Positions 8,973 to 18,395 of a stretch of DNA of 64,000 nt are shown here, piece by piece (the first letter of the stretch is position 1; each line of letters opens with the position of its first letter). The notes below the pieces were generated by a model. It saw only the letters and a program-made list of their open reading frames with translations, was not told the DNA's origin and ran no database searches. Location of the stretch: contig CAMYMN010000004.1 of assembly GCA_947259395.1 (NCBI GenBank), positions 34,007 through 98,006 on the forward strand, given 5' to 3'. Made by a program: the position numbers and the translations under genes. This DNA is from an uncultured Gammaproteobacteria bacterium (GTDB taxonomy: Bacteria > Pseudomonadota > Gammaproteobacteria > Arenicellales > JAANXG01).

Positions 8973-9261
8973 GTTCCGGATCCCAACCGCGATCCCGCGC
9001 CAGTGTCACCGCCCGCGCATAGATCTTGGCGTGCCGCGCGCGTAAATCGTCCGGCAGGTTTGACACCAAGTGGCCGTAAGCTTGCCAAGCCTGCGTCACT
9101 TGATCATAGAGCTGATCGATCTGCTGATAACTCCATCCGGCGCAGGTCTCATTTTCGTCAAGGATTTCAAACAACCAAGCATCACGAATAATGCGGCCGA
9201 TATCGGTCATGCCGCGGTGTTGGTCTTGGTCGATACCTGGATAGCGTTGATCACGTTTCAT
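8956..9261 (-). CDS. Small acidic protein of unknown function, convergent with the cbb operon
   Basis: This 101-residue protein has an aromatic-rich central helix region (GWSYQQIDQLYDQVTQAW) and an acidic C-terminus ending in ELKDDD. No signal peptide, membrane segment or known motif is visible. It is read toward the cbb operon and overlaps its last gene by 17 bases at the 3' ends. Codon use is G/C-rich at third positions and looks coding. The function is unknown. Confidence 0.6.
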   Translation of the reverse strand: MKRDQRYPGIDQDQHRGMTDIGRIIRDAWLFEILDENETCAGWSYQQIDQLYDQVTQAWQAYGHLVSNLPDDLRARHAKIYARAVTLARDRGWDPELKDDD

Positions 9262-9509
9262 GAGTCACACGCGGATCTACTGGAAAGTCCTCTCGCGTCC
9301 GTCACGCAGGACATAGGTCTTTGAAATATATTCATTATTTGATGTTTGGGGGATTGTACTTCGCAGCGCACTAAAACCCAATGGATAGCGATATAGAAAT
9401 GTTGTATAACGTCTGAACGTTCGTGTCTTGCAATGAACGGATATAACAACGCGTGAACCGGTCGCCATGTCGGTTCTAAACGACCCCAAAGTCTTGGAGG
9501 ATCATACAG

Positions 9510-10577
9510 ATGAGAAAACCCCTTATCGCCGCCGTGGCTGCATTAAGCCTCGGGTTGGCATCCATTACAGCGTTCGCGGCGGACAAACCCGTACTCCTTA
9601 AAGTTCCGATTGCCTTTGCAACCAAGCTGCCGGGTCTGGGCACCACCATCAAGTGGGTGGGTGAGCGCGTCGATACCTTGAGTGCCGGCAGCGTCAAGAT
9701 GAAGGTCTATGAGCCGGGCAAACTGGTGGCGCCTTTTGAGATTCTAGACGCGGTGTCTACCGGGAAGGTGAACGCCGGCTATACCACTGCCGGTTATTGG
9801 GCGGGCAAGATCTCCGCGTCGCCATTATTCACCGCGGTGCCGTTCGGGCCGGAAGCCGGTGAATATCTTGGTTGGTTGTGGTATGGCAACGGGATGAAGC
9901 TGTATCAGGAGATGTACGATCAGGCCGGTTACAACGTTAAGGTGCTGGTATGCGGCATCATCGCCCCGGAGACCTCCGGTTGGTTTGGTAAGGAAATAAA
10001 CGGGCCTGACGACCTCAAAGGTCTGAAGATGCGGTTCTTCGGTCTCGGTGGTCAGGTGATGCAAAAGCTCGGTGTATCGACGAGTCTGTTGCCTGGTGGT
10101 GAGATCTTCCCGGCACTGGAGAAAAAGGCCATCGATGCCACGGAGTTTTCGATGCCGGCCATCGACAAGCTTTTGGGTTTTCACAAGCTGGTGAAGTACA
10201 ACTACTTTCCGGGCTGGCATCAACAGGCAACCGTGTTTGAGTTGTTGATTAACAAGGACGTGTGGAACGGCCTGAACGATCATCAGAAGATGGTCCTGGA
10301 AATGATTACCATGGCCGCTACTGCCAACTCCTTGGCGGAAGGCGAATTCATTCAGTATTCGGTATTGCAGGACAATGTCGAAAACAAAGGTGTCAAGCTC
10401 AAGTATTGGTCAAAAGACATGTTGGCCCTGTATAAGAAGACCTGGGACGATGTCGCGAACGAGATGGCCGCCAAGGACCCGTTCTTCAAGAAGGTGTGGG
10501 ACGACATGCAGGAATATCGTAAGGGCTATGATCTGTGGGAGTCCCACGCGTTTCTGCCCAGAGCGTTGCCTAAGTAG
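9510..10577 (+). CDS. dctP: TRAP transporter solute-binding protein (DctP family), system 1
   Basis: This 355-residue periplasmic protein has a Sec signal peptide, probably cleaved after TAFA (residue 23). The mature part is a DctP-type TRAP receptor. It contains the GLKMRFFGLGGQVMQKLG stretch and LPGGEIFPALEKKAIDATEF, typical of the subgroup that includes 2-oxoacid and lactate binders such as TakP. It should deliver a small carboxylate to the DctQM permease encoded after it. GGAGG precedes the ATG. The neighbouring lutABC genes suggest a 2-hydroxy-monocarboxylate substrate such as lactate, which is an inference. Confidence 0.93.
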   Translation: MRKPLIAAVAALSLGLASITAFAADKPVLLKVPIAFATKLPGLGTTIKWVGERVDTLSAGSVKMKVYEPGKLVAPFEILDAVSTGKVNAGYTTAGYWAGKISASPLFTAVPFGPEAGEYLGWLWYGNGMKLYQEMYDQAGYNVKVLVCGIIAPETSGWFGKEINGPDDLKGLKMRFFGLGGQVMQKLGVSTSLLPGGEIFPALEKKAIDATEFSMPAIDKLLGFHKLVKYNYFPGWHQQATVFELLINKDVWNGLNDHQKMVLEMITMAATANSLAEGEFIQYSVLQDNVENKGVKLKYWSKDMLALYKKTWDDVANEMAAKDPFFKKVWDDMQEYRKGYDLWESHAFLPRALPK

Positions 10578-10638
10578 TCAGCCGGCGGACGCGCGTTCCG
10601 CGTTCGGCGAGAGCAAATAATAAGACGATTTGGTGAGA

Positions 10639-10670
10639 ACAGCGGCGCTCTTTATACGGAGCGCCGCTGT
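10639..10670 (+). other. Strong hairpin between dctP and dctQ
   Basis: Perfect 12-bp arms, ACAGCGGCGCTC and GAGCGCCGCTGT, enclose an 8-base loop. There is no T-run. It probably protects the dctP message or attenuates read-through so that binding protein exceeds permease. Confidence 0.6.
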
Positions 10671-10691
10671 GACTTGCGCAAAGGAGTCCAC

Positions 10692-11249
10692 ATGTCAGCG
10701 CCCGAGTCAACCAGCCATCTGCCTATGCACGATCAGGGCAATGAGCCGCCAGTTCCACTCGCAGACTGGATAGACGCCTTTATCCGCGCAACTGCGCAGG
10801 TGTTATGTTGGCTGAACGCCCTGTTGATCGTTGTGATTATCGTACAGGTGGTGTTGCGCTATGGGTTCGGCACCGGCGACCCCAAGTTTGAGGAATTGCA
10901 GTGGCACTTGTACGCCGCGGGGGTCATGTTCGGCTTGTCTTACGCCCAAGTAACCGACTCCCACATCCGCGTGGACATCATCGCCATGCGATTGTCGCCG
11001 AATGCCCTGCGCTTCTGGGAGATCTTCGGCATCATCGTGTTCGTGTTTCCGTTCTTGTACGTGGTGTTCTATCACAGTATGGATTTTGTCGCCGAGTCCT
11101 GGCGCCTCAATGAGCGTTCCGATGCGCCCACCGGGCTGCCGTGGCGCTGGGCGATCAAGGCGGTGATTCCCATCAGTTTCGCGATGCTCGGCTTGGCGGT
11201 CCTGTCCAGGCTGATCCGCGATATTGCCGCCTTGGTCCGCCGGAGCTGA
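10692..11249 (+). CDS. dctQ: TRAP transporter small permease (DctQ family), system 1
   Basis: This 185-residue integral membrane protein has four predicted helices (about 35-57, 72-92, 107-130 and 150-175), the fold of the small TRAP subunit. It pairs with the DctM-type subunit at 11254, whose start lies 4 bases after this stop. AAGGAG at 10681-10686 precedes the ATG at 10692; an in-frame TTG at 10674 is less likely because it would leave that ribosome site inside the gene. The N-terminal 30 residues are polar and cytosolic. Confidence 0.9.
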   Translation: MSAPESTSHLPMHDQGNEPPVPLADWIDAFIRATAQVLCWLNALLIVVIIVQVVLRYGFGTGDPKFEELQWHLYAAGVMFGLSYAQVTDSHIRVDIIAMRLSPNALRFWEIFGIIVFVFPFLYVVFYHSMDFVAESWRLNERSDAPTGLPWRWAIKAVIPISFAMLGLAVLSRLIRDIAALVRRS

Positions 11250-11253
11250 GTCG

Positions 11254-12639
11254 ATGGAAGTCAATGACATCCTGGTCATCGCGATGTTTTTGACCTTTGC
11301 GGCGTTCTTGTTTACTGGTTTTCCGGTGGCCTATGTATTGGGTGGGATCGGCGTGCTATTTGCCGGGGTCGGCTACATCGCGGACACGTATTTCGGCACC
11401 ATTACCGGTTTGGATTTTCTCACCCTGGGACTGGTGGTGAACCGCATCTACAAGATAATGGATAACTGGGTGCTGGTGGCGCTACCGATGTTTATCTTCA
11501 TGGGTTTGATGTTGGACAAATCCGGTGTCGCGGAACGCATGATGCACGCCATGCAGGAGCTGTTCGGCGAGGTGCGTGGCGGTCTGGCGGTGACGGTCAC
11601 TGTGATCGGCATCATCCTGGCGGCCTCCACCGGTATCATTGGCGCCTCCGTTGTGTTGCTGGGCCTGTTGTCGTTGCCGGCGATGTTGAATCAAGGGTAT
11701 AGCAGGGCGCTGGCCACCGGCACCATCTGCGGCGCCGGTTGTCTTGGTATATTGATTCCCCCCAGCATCATGCTGGTGATCATGGCCGACCAACTCGCGC
11801 TGTCTGTTGGCGACTTGTTTATGGGTGCGGTATTCCCGGGCCTGATACTCGGCGGCTTGTATATCACGTATATCTTGACCTTCGCCTATATGCAACCCAA
11901 GGCAGCGCCGCTGTCTACTGACCGTCGTCCCATCAGTTGGCATACCATCGTCGACGTCTTGTTGTCGGTGCTGCCGCCGGCATTGTTGATTGTTGCCGTG
12001 TTGGGATCGATTTTTGCCGGCATTACCACGCCGACCGAGGCCAGCGGCGTCGGCGCGCTCGGCGCCGTGCTGCTTGCCGCGTACAACAAAAAACTCAATC
12101 TGCGGGTGTTCAAGGAGGTGTTGATCTCAACGTACAACACTACCGCCTACATCTTCGCGATCTTCTTGGGTGCTACCTGTTTTGCATTGGTGTTAAGAGA
12201 ACTGGGGGGCGATCAACTCATCGAGGAGATGCTGACCGGGCTGCCGTTCGGGCCCTACGGCATCTTGCTGTGTATTCTGGGAATTGTCTTCCTGCTCGGA
12301 TTTCTGCTCGATTGGATCGAGATCACCCTGATCATGCTGCCGTTGCTGTCGCCGGTGGTCGCAGCCTTGGGTTTCGATATCGAGGGGTATGGCAAGATCG
12401 ATGAACCCGCCCTGGTGTGGTTCGTGATGTTGGTGGCCGTGGCCTTGCAGACGTCGTTTTTGACGCCGCCGGTGGGTTTTGCGCTGTTCTATCTCAAGGG
12501 GGTGTGTCCCCCGGAGGTGCGGCTCACCGATATATACCGGGGTGTGGTGCCGTTCATCATTTTGCAGCTTATCGGTATGACGGTGGTCATCTTATTTCCC
12601 GAATTGGTCACTTGGTTGCCTTCGGTGGCGTACGATTAG
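11254..12639 (+). CDS. dctM: TRAP transporter large permease (DctM family), system 1
   Basis: This 461-residue polytopic membrane protein has a dozen or so hydrophobic helices. It carries the DctM hallmark ICGAGCLGILIPPSIMLVI in mid-protein and TPTEASGVGALGA. It is the sodium-coupled transport channel of the TRAP system. It follows dctQ by 4 bases, and the next gene (lutA) begins within about 11 bases, so uptake and oxidation are transcribed together. Confidence 0.93.
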   Translation: MEVNDILVIAMFLTFAAFLFTGFPVAYVLGGIGVLFAGVGYIADTYFGTITGLDFLTLGLVVNRIYKIMDNWVLVALPMFIFMGLMLDKSGVAERMMHAMQELFGEVRGGLAVTVTVIGIILAASTGIIGASVVLLGLLSLPAMLNQGYSRALATGTICGAGCLGILIPPSIMLVIMADQLALSVGDLFMGAVFPGLILGGLYITYILTFAYMQPKAAPLSTDRRPISWHTIVDVLLSVLPPALLIVAVLGSIFAGITTPTEASGVGALGAVLLAAYNKKLNLRVFKEVLISTYNTTAYIFAIFLGATCFALVLRELGGDQLIEEMLTGLPFGPYGILLCILGIVFLLGFLLDWIEITLIMLPLLSPVVAALGFDIEGYGKIDEPALVWFVMLVAVALQTSFLTPPVGFALFYLKGVCPPEVRLTDIYRGVVPFIILQLIGMTVVILFPELVTWLPSVAYD

Positions 12640-12649
12640 TTTGCACTAC

Positions 12650-13432
12650 ATGGTATCCGCACCCGACAATAGCCCGCCCCCAAGCGTCGGTTTGTTCGTG
12701 ACGTGTTTGATCGATCTGTTCCGTCCCAATGTGGGATTCGCCGCAGTGAAGCTGTTGGAAAAGGCCGACTGTAAGGTCGAAGTCCCGCGCGCGCAGACCT
12801 GCTGCGGACAGCCGGCCTACAACAACGGCGACCAACACACCACCGCGGATATTGCCCGTCAGGTCATCGCCGCGTTCGAATCTTTTGATTATGTGGTCGC
12901 CGCATCCGGTTCGTGTATCGGGATGATTAAGGAACACTATCCGCGCGTATTGAAGGACGATCCCAGTTGGTTGGATCGCGCCCAGCGACTTGCCGGAAGG
13001 TGTCACGAACTGACGGCGTTTTTAGTGGACGTAATGCAACTGCAGGAAGTGGAATCAAGCTTTGCGGCGACCGCTACCTATCACGATTCCTGTTCAGGAC
13101 TACGTGAGCTCGGTATCAAACAACAACCCCGGGCACTGCTGTCAAAAGTCGGCGGCGTGACTCTGAAGGAGATGGAGGACAGCGAAGTCTGTTGCGGATT
13201 CGGCGGCACCTTCTGCATCAAGTATCCCAAGATCTCCGAGCGTATGGTGAGCGATAAGACCGCGAATATCGTGGCAAGCGAAGCTGAGTGCATATTGGGC
13301 GGCGACATGGGGTGCCTATTGAATATCGCCGGCAGGCTGAAACGGGAAGGCAGCCCGATCAAGGTCTATCATGTTGCCGAGGTGTTGGCGGGGATGGCCA
13401 ATCAATCGGCAATCGGCGACGGCAAGTCTTAA
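12650..13432 (+). CDS. lutA: LutA/LldE-type CCG-domain subunit of lactate oxidation complex
   Basis: This 260-residue protein has two cysteine-rich CCG domains: AQTCCGQPAYNNGD (about 47-60) with ASGSCIGMIKEHY, and SEVCCGFGGTFCIKYP with a preceding YHDSCSG. These motifs bind Fe-S centres or interact with partner subunits in the LutABC/LldEFG L-lactate oxidising complex. The ATG at 12650 is chosen over a TTG at 12641 that sits one base after the dctM stop. The stop is 5 bases from lutB. The complex passes electrons from a 2-hydroxyacid to the quinone pool. Confidence 0.9.
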   Translation: MVSAPDNSPPPSVGLFVTCLIDLFRPNVGFAAVKLLEKADCKVEVPRAQTCCGQPAYNNGDQHTTADIARQVIAAFESFDYVVAASGSCIGMIKEHYPRVLKDDPSWLDRAQRLAGRCHELTAFLVDVMQLQEVESSFAATATYHDSCSGLRELGIKQQPRALLSKVGGVTLKEMEDSEVCCGFGGTFCIKYPKISERMVSDKTANIVASEAECILGGDMGCLLNIAGRLKREGSPIKVYHVAEVLAGMANQSAIGDGKS

Positions 13433-13437
13433 GATCG

Positions 13438-14847
13438 ATGCAGGGGTCGACCACCGAATTCAAACGCCAGGCGGAGGCCGCGTTACACGATGCGACGCTG
13501 CAGCGGGCGATGGCCAAGGCCAAGGGTGGTTTTGTCGATAAGCGCCGCTTGGCGGTGGCGAGGCTTCCCGAATTCGCGCAAATTCGCGCCGAGGCCAAGG
13601 CGATTAAAGAGCATACCCTGGCGCATCTGGATTATTACTTGGAACAGTTCGAGCGCAAGGTGCTCGAGTCGGGTGGGCGGGTGCATTGGGCGCGTACTGC
13701 GGACGAGGCGTGTGCCGCGGTATTGGCGATTATCGGCGCGGCTAGCAAGCAGGTGCTCAAGGGTAAATCGATGGTGTCCGAGGAGATCGGTCTCAATGCC
13801 GCTATGGAACGCGCCGGTCATACCGTTGTGGAAACCGATCTAGGGGAGTACATCATCCAGTTGGCCCATGAACCGCCCAGTCACATCATTGCGCCGGCGG
13901 TGCACAAGACCCGCGACCAGATCACCGATCTTTTTCAGGCGGAGCACGAGAAGTACGGTTTGACCGAGCGGGTCACGGAGACCGAGGACATCGTCAATGA
14001 AGCGCGGCAGGTATTGCGTACGAAGTTTTTGAGTGCCGACGTGGGGATTACCGGCGCGAACTTTTTGATCGCCGAGACCGGTTCGACGGTGATCGTGACC
14101 AACGAGGGCAATGGCGACCTGACGCAGATCCTGCCGCGTACACACATCGTCACCGCCAGTATTGAAAAGGTTATTCCGTCGCTGGACGACATGACCGTGT
14201 TGCTCAGGCTTCTGGCGCGCAGCGCCACCGGCCAGGAGATGTCGAGCTATAACACGCTGTCCACGGGGCCGAGGCGGGCAGATGATCTGGACGGCCCCGA
14301 AGAGTTTCATGTGGTGATCGTCGACAACGGGCGCAGCGACATGTTGGGCAACGAGTTCCATGACATGTTGCGGTGTATTCGATGTGGCGCCTGTCTGAAT
14401 CATTGCCCGGTTTACGGCGCTATCGGCGGTCACGCCTACGGGTGGGTGTACCCCGGTCCCATGGGCTCGGTATTGACCCCGTTAATGATCGGCCTGGAAA
14501 ACGCGCGGGACCTCCCCAACGCCTGCACCCTGAATGGCCGCTGTGGAGAAGTGTGCCCGATGAGTATTCCGTTGCCCGACATGCTGCGCACGCTGCGGTT
14601 CAAGGAGCACGAACGAAAGCTCTCCAAGGCGCGCGCGCGGGGGGCGCTGAAGGCATGGGGATTGCTCGCCCGGCGGCCGCGATTGTATCAGGTGGTCACC
14701 GCCTTGATGACCGCGGTGCTGGGAAGTATTGGCGGCCGCGCGGGCCGGTTCCGGTCACTGCCGCTGGCGTCGGGGTGGACCCAAGCGCGGGATTTACCCG
14801 CCCCGCAGGGGGCGACCTTTCAACGGATGTGGAGACGGCGGCGGTGA
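13438..14847 (+). CDS. lutB: LutB-type iron-sulfur subunit of lactate oxidation complex
   Basis: This 469-residue protein has an N-terminal LUD domain (about 60-300, with GANFLIAETGSTVIV and NEGNGDL). A ferredoxin-like region carries two 4Fe-4S motifs: CIRCGACLNHCP (C313, C316, C319, C323) and CTLNGRCGEVCP. This architecture is LutB/LldF. The ATG at 13438 is five bases past the lutA stop. The N-terminus is rich in Ala and Lys. The C-terminal tail after the second cluster is about 90 residues. Confidence 0.92.
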   Translation: MQGSTTEFKRQAEAALHDATLQRAMAKAKGGFVDKRRLAVARLPEFAQIRAEAKAIKEHTLAHLDYYLEQFERKVLESGGRVHWARTADEACAAVLAIIGAASKQVLKGKSMVSEEIGLNAAMERAGHTVVETDLGEYIIQLAHEPPSHIIAPAVHKTRDQITDLFQAEHEKYGLTERVTETEDIVNEARQVLRTKFLSADVGITGANFLIAETGSTVIVTNEGNGDLTQILPRTHIVTASIEKVIPSLDDMTVLLRLLARSATGQEMSSYNTLSTGPRRADDLDGPEEFHVVIVDNGRSDMLGNEFHDMLRCIRCGACLNHCPVYGAIGGHAYGWVYPGPMGSVLTPLMIGLENARDLPNACTLNGRCGEVCPMSIPLPDMLRTLRFKEHERKLSKARARGALKAWGLLARRPRLYQVVTALMTAVLGSIGGRAGRFRSLPLASGWTQARDLPAPQGATFQRMWRRRR

Positions 14848-15488
14848 GTGCGGCGCGCGACGAGATCTTTACCCGCATTCGCCGCTCGTTGCGGCGCGAC
14901 GCCCCACTCGCGGCGCCGCCGGCGCACCGCTCGCAAGCGCCTGAATCCAATGTCCGCCCACGCCTGGAGAAAGATCCCCTCGAATGTTTTATCGACAAGG
15001 TGCACGCAGCGGCGGGTACGGTGGATCGGATTAGCGCTATCTCCGATGTCGTGCAAGCGACGTCTGATTATCTGCACCGACACGGTCTCGAGCCGCGATT
15101 AGTCGTCGCGTCGCACCCGCTGATTAGTGAGCTGGCGTGGCCGGCAGAGTGGAAGATCCACGCTGGTCCGGCGCGCGGTGAGGATCACATCGGTGTCGGC
15201 GCCGCGTTTGCCGGAGTTGCCGAGACCGGCACGTTGGTGATGTTGTCAGGGGCGGACAACCCCACCACACTCAATTTCCTACCCGATGATCATATCGTTG
15301 TCGTCAGCGCGCTGCAGATCGTCGCTCATCTCGAGGATGCATGGCGCTTAATGCGTGACAGCGTTACCGCGATGCCGCGCACCGTAAACTTGATCACCGG
15401 CCCATCGCGGACTGCTGATGTTGAGCAGACCATCCAACTCGGCGCCCACGGTCCGCGTCGTCTGCATGTAATCGTGATCGAAGACTGA
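14844..15488 (+). CDS. lutC: LutC-type LUD-domain subunit of lactate oxidation complex
   Basis: This 214-residue LUD-domain protein ends in RRLHVIVIED, with the family stretch FAGVAETGTLVM and a TLNFLPDDHIVVV core. It is the third subunit of LutABC/LldEFG. The start is GTG at 14844, overlapping the lutB stop by four bases (GTGA). An open frame extends far upstream inside lutB, but the LutC-like sequence begins at this GTG. It is the last gene of the dctPQM-lutABC operon. Confidence 0.88.
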   Translation: MSAARDEIFTRIRRSLRRDAPLAAPPAHRSQAPESNVRPRLEKDPLECFIDKVHAAAGTVDRISAISDVVQATSDYLHRHGLEPRLVVASHPLISELAWPAEWKIHAGPARGEDHIGVGAAFAGVAETGTLVMLSGADNPTTLNFLPDDHIVVVSALQIVAHLEDAWRLMRDSVTAMPRTVNLITGPSRTADVEQTIQLGAHGPRRLHVIVIED

Positions 15489-15581
15489 TCAAACGCCAAC
15501 TAAAGAGAAACTCATATTCGCCGTTTCGTTCTCAATCATCTGATTCCCCGTTGAGATTCCGGCCCTGGGCGTGACACGCAG

Positions 15582-16457
15582 ATGATGCTTCGAATTATCT
15601 CCATTGTATTCCCAATTTTTGCGATTGTTGCCGTCGGTTACCTTTACGGGCGCCGCAAACAACCCGAAATGGCGATATTGAATCAGTTGGTCATGGATAT
15701 CTTTGCGCCGGCGTTGATATTTTTTGTGCTGGCGCGCAGGGGGTTTGAGCCTCAGCAATACCTATCTCTGGCAGTCGCTGGCATTGCAGTGGTGCTGGGG
15801 TCGGGCCTGTTGAGTTATCCGCTTGCCCGCAAGCTCGATTTTGATTGGCGCACGTTCGTGCCACCAATGATGTTTACCAACTATGGGAATTTGGGATTGC
15901 CGCTATTTGTACTGGCGTTCGGGGATTCCGCGTTATCCGCCGCCGTGGTGTTGTTTGTCGCCGGTAATTTGCTGCATTTTACCCTTGGACGATATTTGCT
16001 CGACCACACCGTACACCCAGTAACGCTTTTTCGTACTCCTATCTTTCTGGCTTCGATGTTGGGACTGTTGTTCACCCTGATGCAGTGGCACCTACCCAAG
16101 GCCATCGAGTTTCCCATCGAAATGTTGGGACAGGTTGCCATACCGCTGCTATTGTTTTCACTAGGCGTGCGATTAACCAAATTTGACTGGCACGACTGGA
16201 AGATCGGTTTGATTGGGGCGATCGTGTGCCCGGCCGTCGGCATCTTGACCGCGTGGGTAGTGACAATCATTGTTGACCTGCCGGATTTACAGGCCAGGCA
16301 GTTGATGCTGTTTGGTGCGTTGCCGCCGGCGGTATTGAACTTCTTGTTTGCCGAGCAATTCAATCAACAACCGCGCAAAGTCGCTTCCATAGTGGTGATT
16401 GGGACCCTATCCAGCATCGTAATTATCCCAGTTATGCTAGCGGTAATTTTACCTTAG
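15582..16457 (+). CDS. AEC-family transporter (auxin efflux carrier-like)
   Basis: This 291-residue, very hydrophobic protein has about ten membrane segments in two inverted halves. It shows the AEC-type N-terminus (FPIFAIVAVGYLYGRR) and FTNYGNLGLPLFVLAFG, the family's conserved broken helix. AEC members include malate, malonate and other carboxylate permeases as well as exporters. The location after the lactate operon and before fabA suggests organic-acid movement, but direction and substrate cannot be told. It is separated from lutC by 93 bases, so it may have its own promoter. Confidence 0.88.
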   Translation: MMLRIISIVFPIFAIVAVGYLYGRRKQPEMAILNQLVMDIFAPALIFFVLARRGFEPQQYLSLAVAGIAVVLGSGLLSYPLARKLDFDWRTFVPPMMFTNYGNLGLPLFVLAFGDSALSAAVVLFVAGNLLHFTLGRYLLDHTVHPVTLFRTPIFLASMLGLLFTLMQWHLPKAIEFPIEMLGQVAIPLLLFSLGVRLTKFDWHDWKIGLIGAIVCPAVGILTAWVVTIIVDLPDLQARQLMLFGALPPAVLNFLFAEQFNQQPRKVASIVVIGTLSSIVIIPVMLAVILP

Positions 16458-16611
16458 ATGCGTGAGCCAGCGACGGGATACGTGCGGGCTCTTCCGGACA
16501 TCACGAAAGTGGTGATTTTTGCGGCGGCAAACTTGATTTTTTGCCCGGCGACGTTACTCTAACCGGTTGCACAAACTCCCTACCGCCCTGCAATACAGGC
16601 AATAAATCCAA

Positions 16612-17127
16612 GTGTCCCCCAAAAATAACTACCATTACGATGAACTCTTGGCCTGTGCCCGCGGCGAACTATTTGGCCGCGGTAACGCGCAGCTGCCGTT
16701 GCCGCCGATGCTGATGTTTGACCGAATTACGCAGATCACCGTGGACGGCGGTGCCCACGACAAAGGTATGATCACTGCCGAATTGGATATCAAGCCGGAT
16801 TTATGGTTCTTCAATTGCCATTTTGTGGGGGATCCGGTCATGCCCGGTTGTCTGGGTTTGGATGCGCTGTGGCAACTCGTAGGTTTCTTTCTTGGATGGC
16901 GCGGCGGTCCGGGCCGTGGTCGAGCGCTTGGGGCGGGCGAGGTCAAATTCACAGGACAGGTCACGCCGGACACCAAACTTGTGAAGTACCGCATTGATTT
17001 AAAACGGGTGATCATGCGCAATTTGTGTATGGGCATTGCCAACGGCATTATGGAGGCGGACGACAGAGAGATCTATTTCGCCAAGGACTTACGGGTGGGT
17101 TTATTTACCTCTGACGAAGGTTTTTGA
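16612..17127 (+). CDS. fabA: 3-hydroxydecanoyl-ACP dehydratase/isomerase FabA
   Basis: This 171-residue bifunctional enzyme makes trans-2- and cis-3-decenoyl-ACP at the branch to unsaturated fatty acids. The catalytic dyad is present as H70 ([16 protein letters not shown]) and D84 ([11 protein letters not shown]), at the same numbers as in Escherichia coli. It starts at GTG 16612, which gives the expected N-terminal length. It is followed after 18 bases by fabB, the normal pairing. A fabA-fabB pair marks the gammaproteobacterial anaerobic route to unsaturated fatty acids. Confidence 0.97.
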   Translation: MSPKNNYHYDELLACARGELFGRGNAQLPLPPMLMFDRITQITVDGGAHDKGMITAELDIKPDLWFFNCHFVGDPVMPGCLGLDALWQLVGFFLGWRGGPGRGRALGAGEVKFTGQVTPDTKLVKYRIDLKRVIMRNLCMGIANGIMEADDREIYFAKDLRVGLFTSDEGF

Positions 17128-17145
17128 TGAGATGAGGGGGAAACA

Positions 17146-18360
17146 ATGCGTCGTGTCGTAATAACCGGATTGGGTGTGGTTTCCAGTATTGGAAACGACA
17201 AACAAACGGTTTTGGATGGTTTGTTGAACGCGCGTTCCGGAATCCGCGCGCAGCCGGTGTATCAGGAGATGGGATTGCGTAGCCACGTCGAGGGAACCAT
17301 AAACGTCGATCTGAATGGTCTGATCGATCGAAAGGTTAAGCGGTTCATGGGAGATGGCGCGGCGTTTAATTACCTAGCCATGCGCGAAGCGCTGGCCGAC
17401 GCAGGGCTTGAGGAGAGTGAGATCTCCGATCCGCGTATCGGGCTGATCATGGGCTCTGGAGGTCCGTCCACTGAGAACGTGGTGAAGGCAGCGGACCTTC
17501 TACGGGAACGTGGGGTACGCAAAGTTGGTCCGTACATGGTGACGCGCACGATGTCCAGCACCAATGCCGCCTGCGTGGGTACCGCATTCAAGATAAAAGG
17601 CATGTGTTATTCCATCAGCTCGGCCTGCGCCACCAGCGCCCACTGCATCGGTCACGGCGCGGAATTGATTCAACTTGGCAAGCAGGACTTGATTTTTGCC
17701 GGTGGTGGCGAAGAGATCCATTGGACGATGTCGGTGTTATTCGATGCCATGGGGGCGTTGTCGACTGGATACAACGAGACCCCGCAACAGGCATCGCGAC
17801 CCTACGATGTAAATCGCGATGGATTTGTTATTTCCGGTGGCGGTGGTGTGGTGGTGGTCGAGGAATTGGAGCATGCGCTGCAGCGGGGGGCGAAGATATA
17901 TGCGGAACTGGTGGGTTACGGCGCGACCTCGGACGGCTATGACATGGTGCAACCCTCTGGTGAAGGCGCGGTGCGCTGTATGCGTCAAGCTTTGGAAACA
18001 GTCGACGGATCCATCGACTATATCAATGCCCACGGCACCAGTACCCCCGTAGGAGACGTCCGCGAGTTGGAGGCGTTACGGGAAGTGTTCGGCGAGCAGA
18101 CGCCAAAGGTGAGTTCAACCAAATCACTCACGGGGCATTCCCTGGGTGCCGCCGGGGTTTGCGAGGCGATCTATTGCCTGCTGATGATGGAGCATGGCTT
18201 TATCGCCGGTTCGGCAAACATCGATGAGCTCGATCCCGAGGCGGAGGGATTTCCGATAGTGCGTGACACGCAAACCGGCGCGGCGCTTAATCTCGTTATG
18301 TCAAACAGCTTTGGTTTTGGCGGGACCAACAGCTCCCTGATATTTGCACGATTCGACTGA
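17146..18360 (+). CDS. fabB: 3-oxoacyl-ACP synthase I, FabB
   Basis: This 404-residue condensing enzyme of the thiolase fold elongates cis-3-decenoyl-ACP. The Cys-His-His triad is C161 ([12 protein letters not shown]), H296 ([12 protein letters not shown]) and H331 ([11 protein letters not shown]). It directly follows fabA, and GGGGGAAA precedes the ATG. It is full length with no oddities. FabF is the alternative, but the FabA partnership and N-terminal sequence ([18 protein letters not shown]) favour FabB. Confidence 0.97.
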   Translation: MRRVVITGLGVVSSIGNDKQTVLDGLLNARSGIRAQPVYQEMGLRSHVEGTINVDLNGLIDRKVKRFMGDGAAFNYLAMREALADAGLEESEISDPRIGLIMGSGGPSTENVVKAADLLRERGVRKVGPYMVTRTMSSTNAACVGTAFKIKGMCYSISSACATSAHCIGHGAELIQLGKQDLIFAGGGEEIHWTMSVLFDAMGALSTGYNETPQQASRPYDVNRDGFVISGGGGVVVVEELEHALQRGAKIYAELVGYGATSDGYDMVQPSGEGAVRCMRQALETVDGSIDYINAHGTSTPVGDVRELEALREVFGEQTPKVSSTKSLTGHSLGAAGVCEAIYCLLMMEHGFIAGSANIDELDPEAEGFPIVRDTQTGAALNLVMSNSFGFGGTNSSLIFARFD

Positions 18361-18395
18361 TATCCACGCAATATTCATGAGCGTGATTCCGAGTT

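Noticed and set aside
14373..14843. Upstream extension of the lutC frame inside lutB.
   Set aside because: The LutC-like sequence begins at GTG 14844; the extension is a shifted reading of the lutB Fe-S region.
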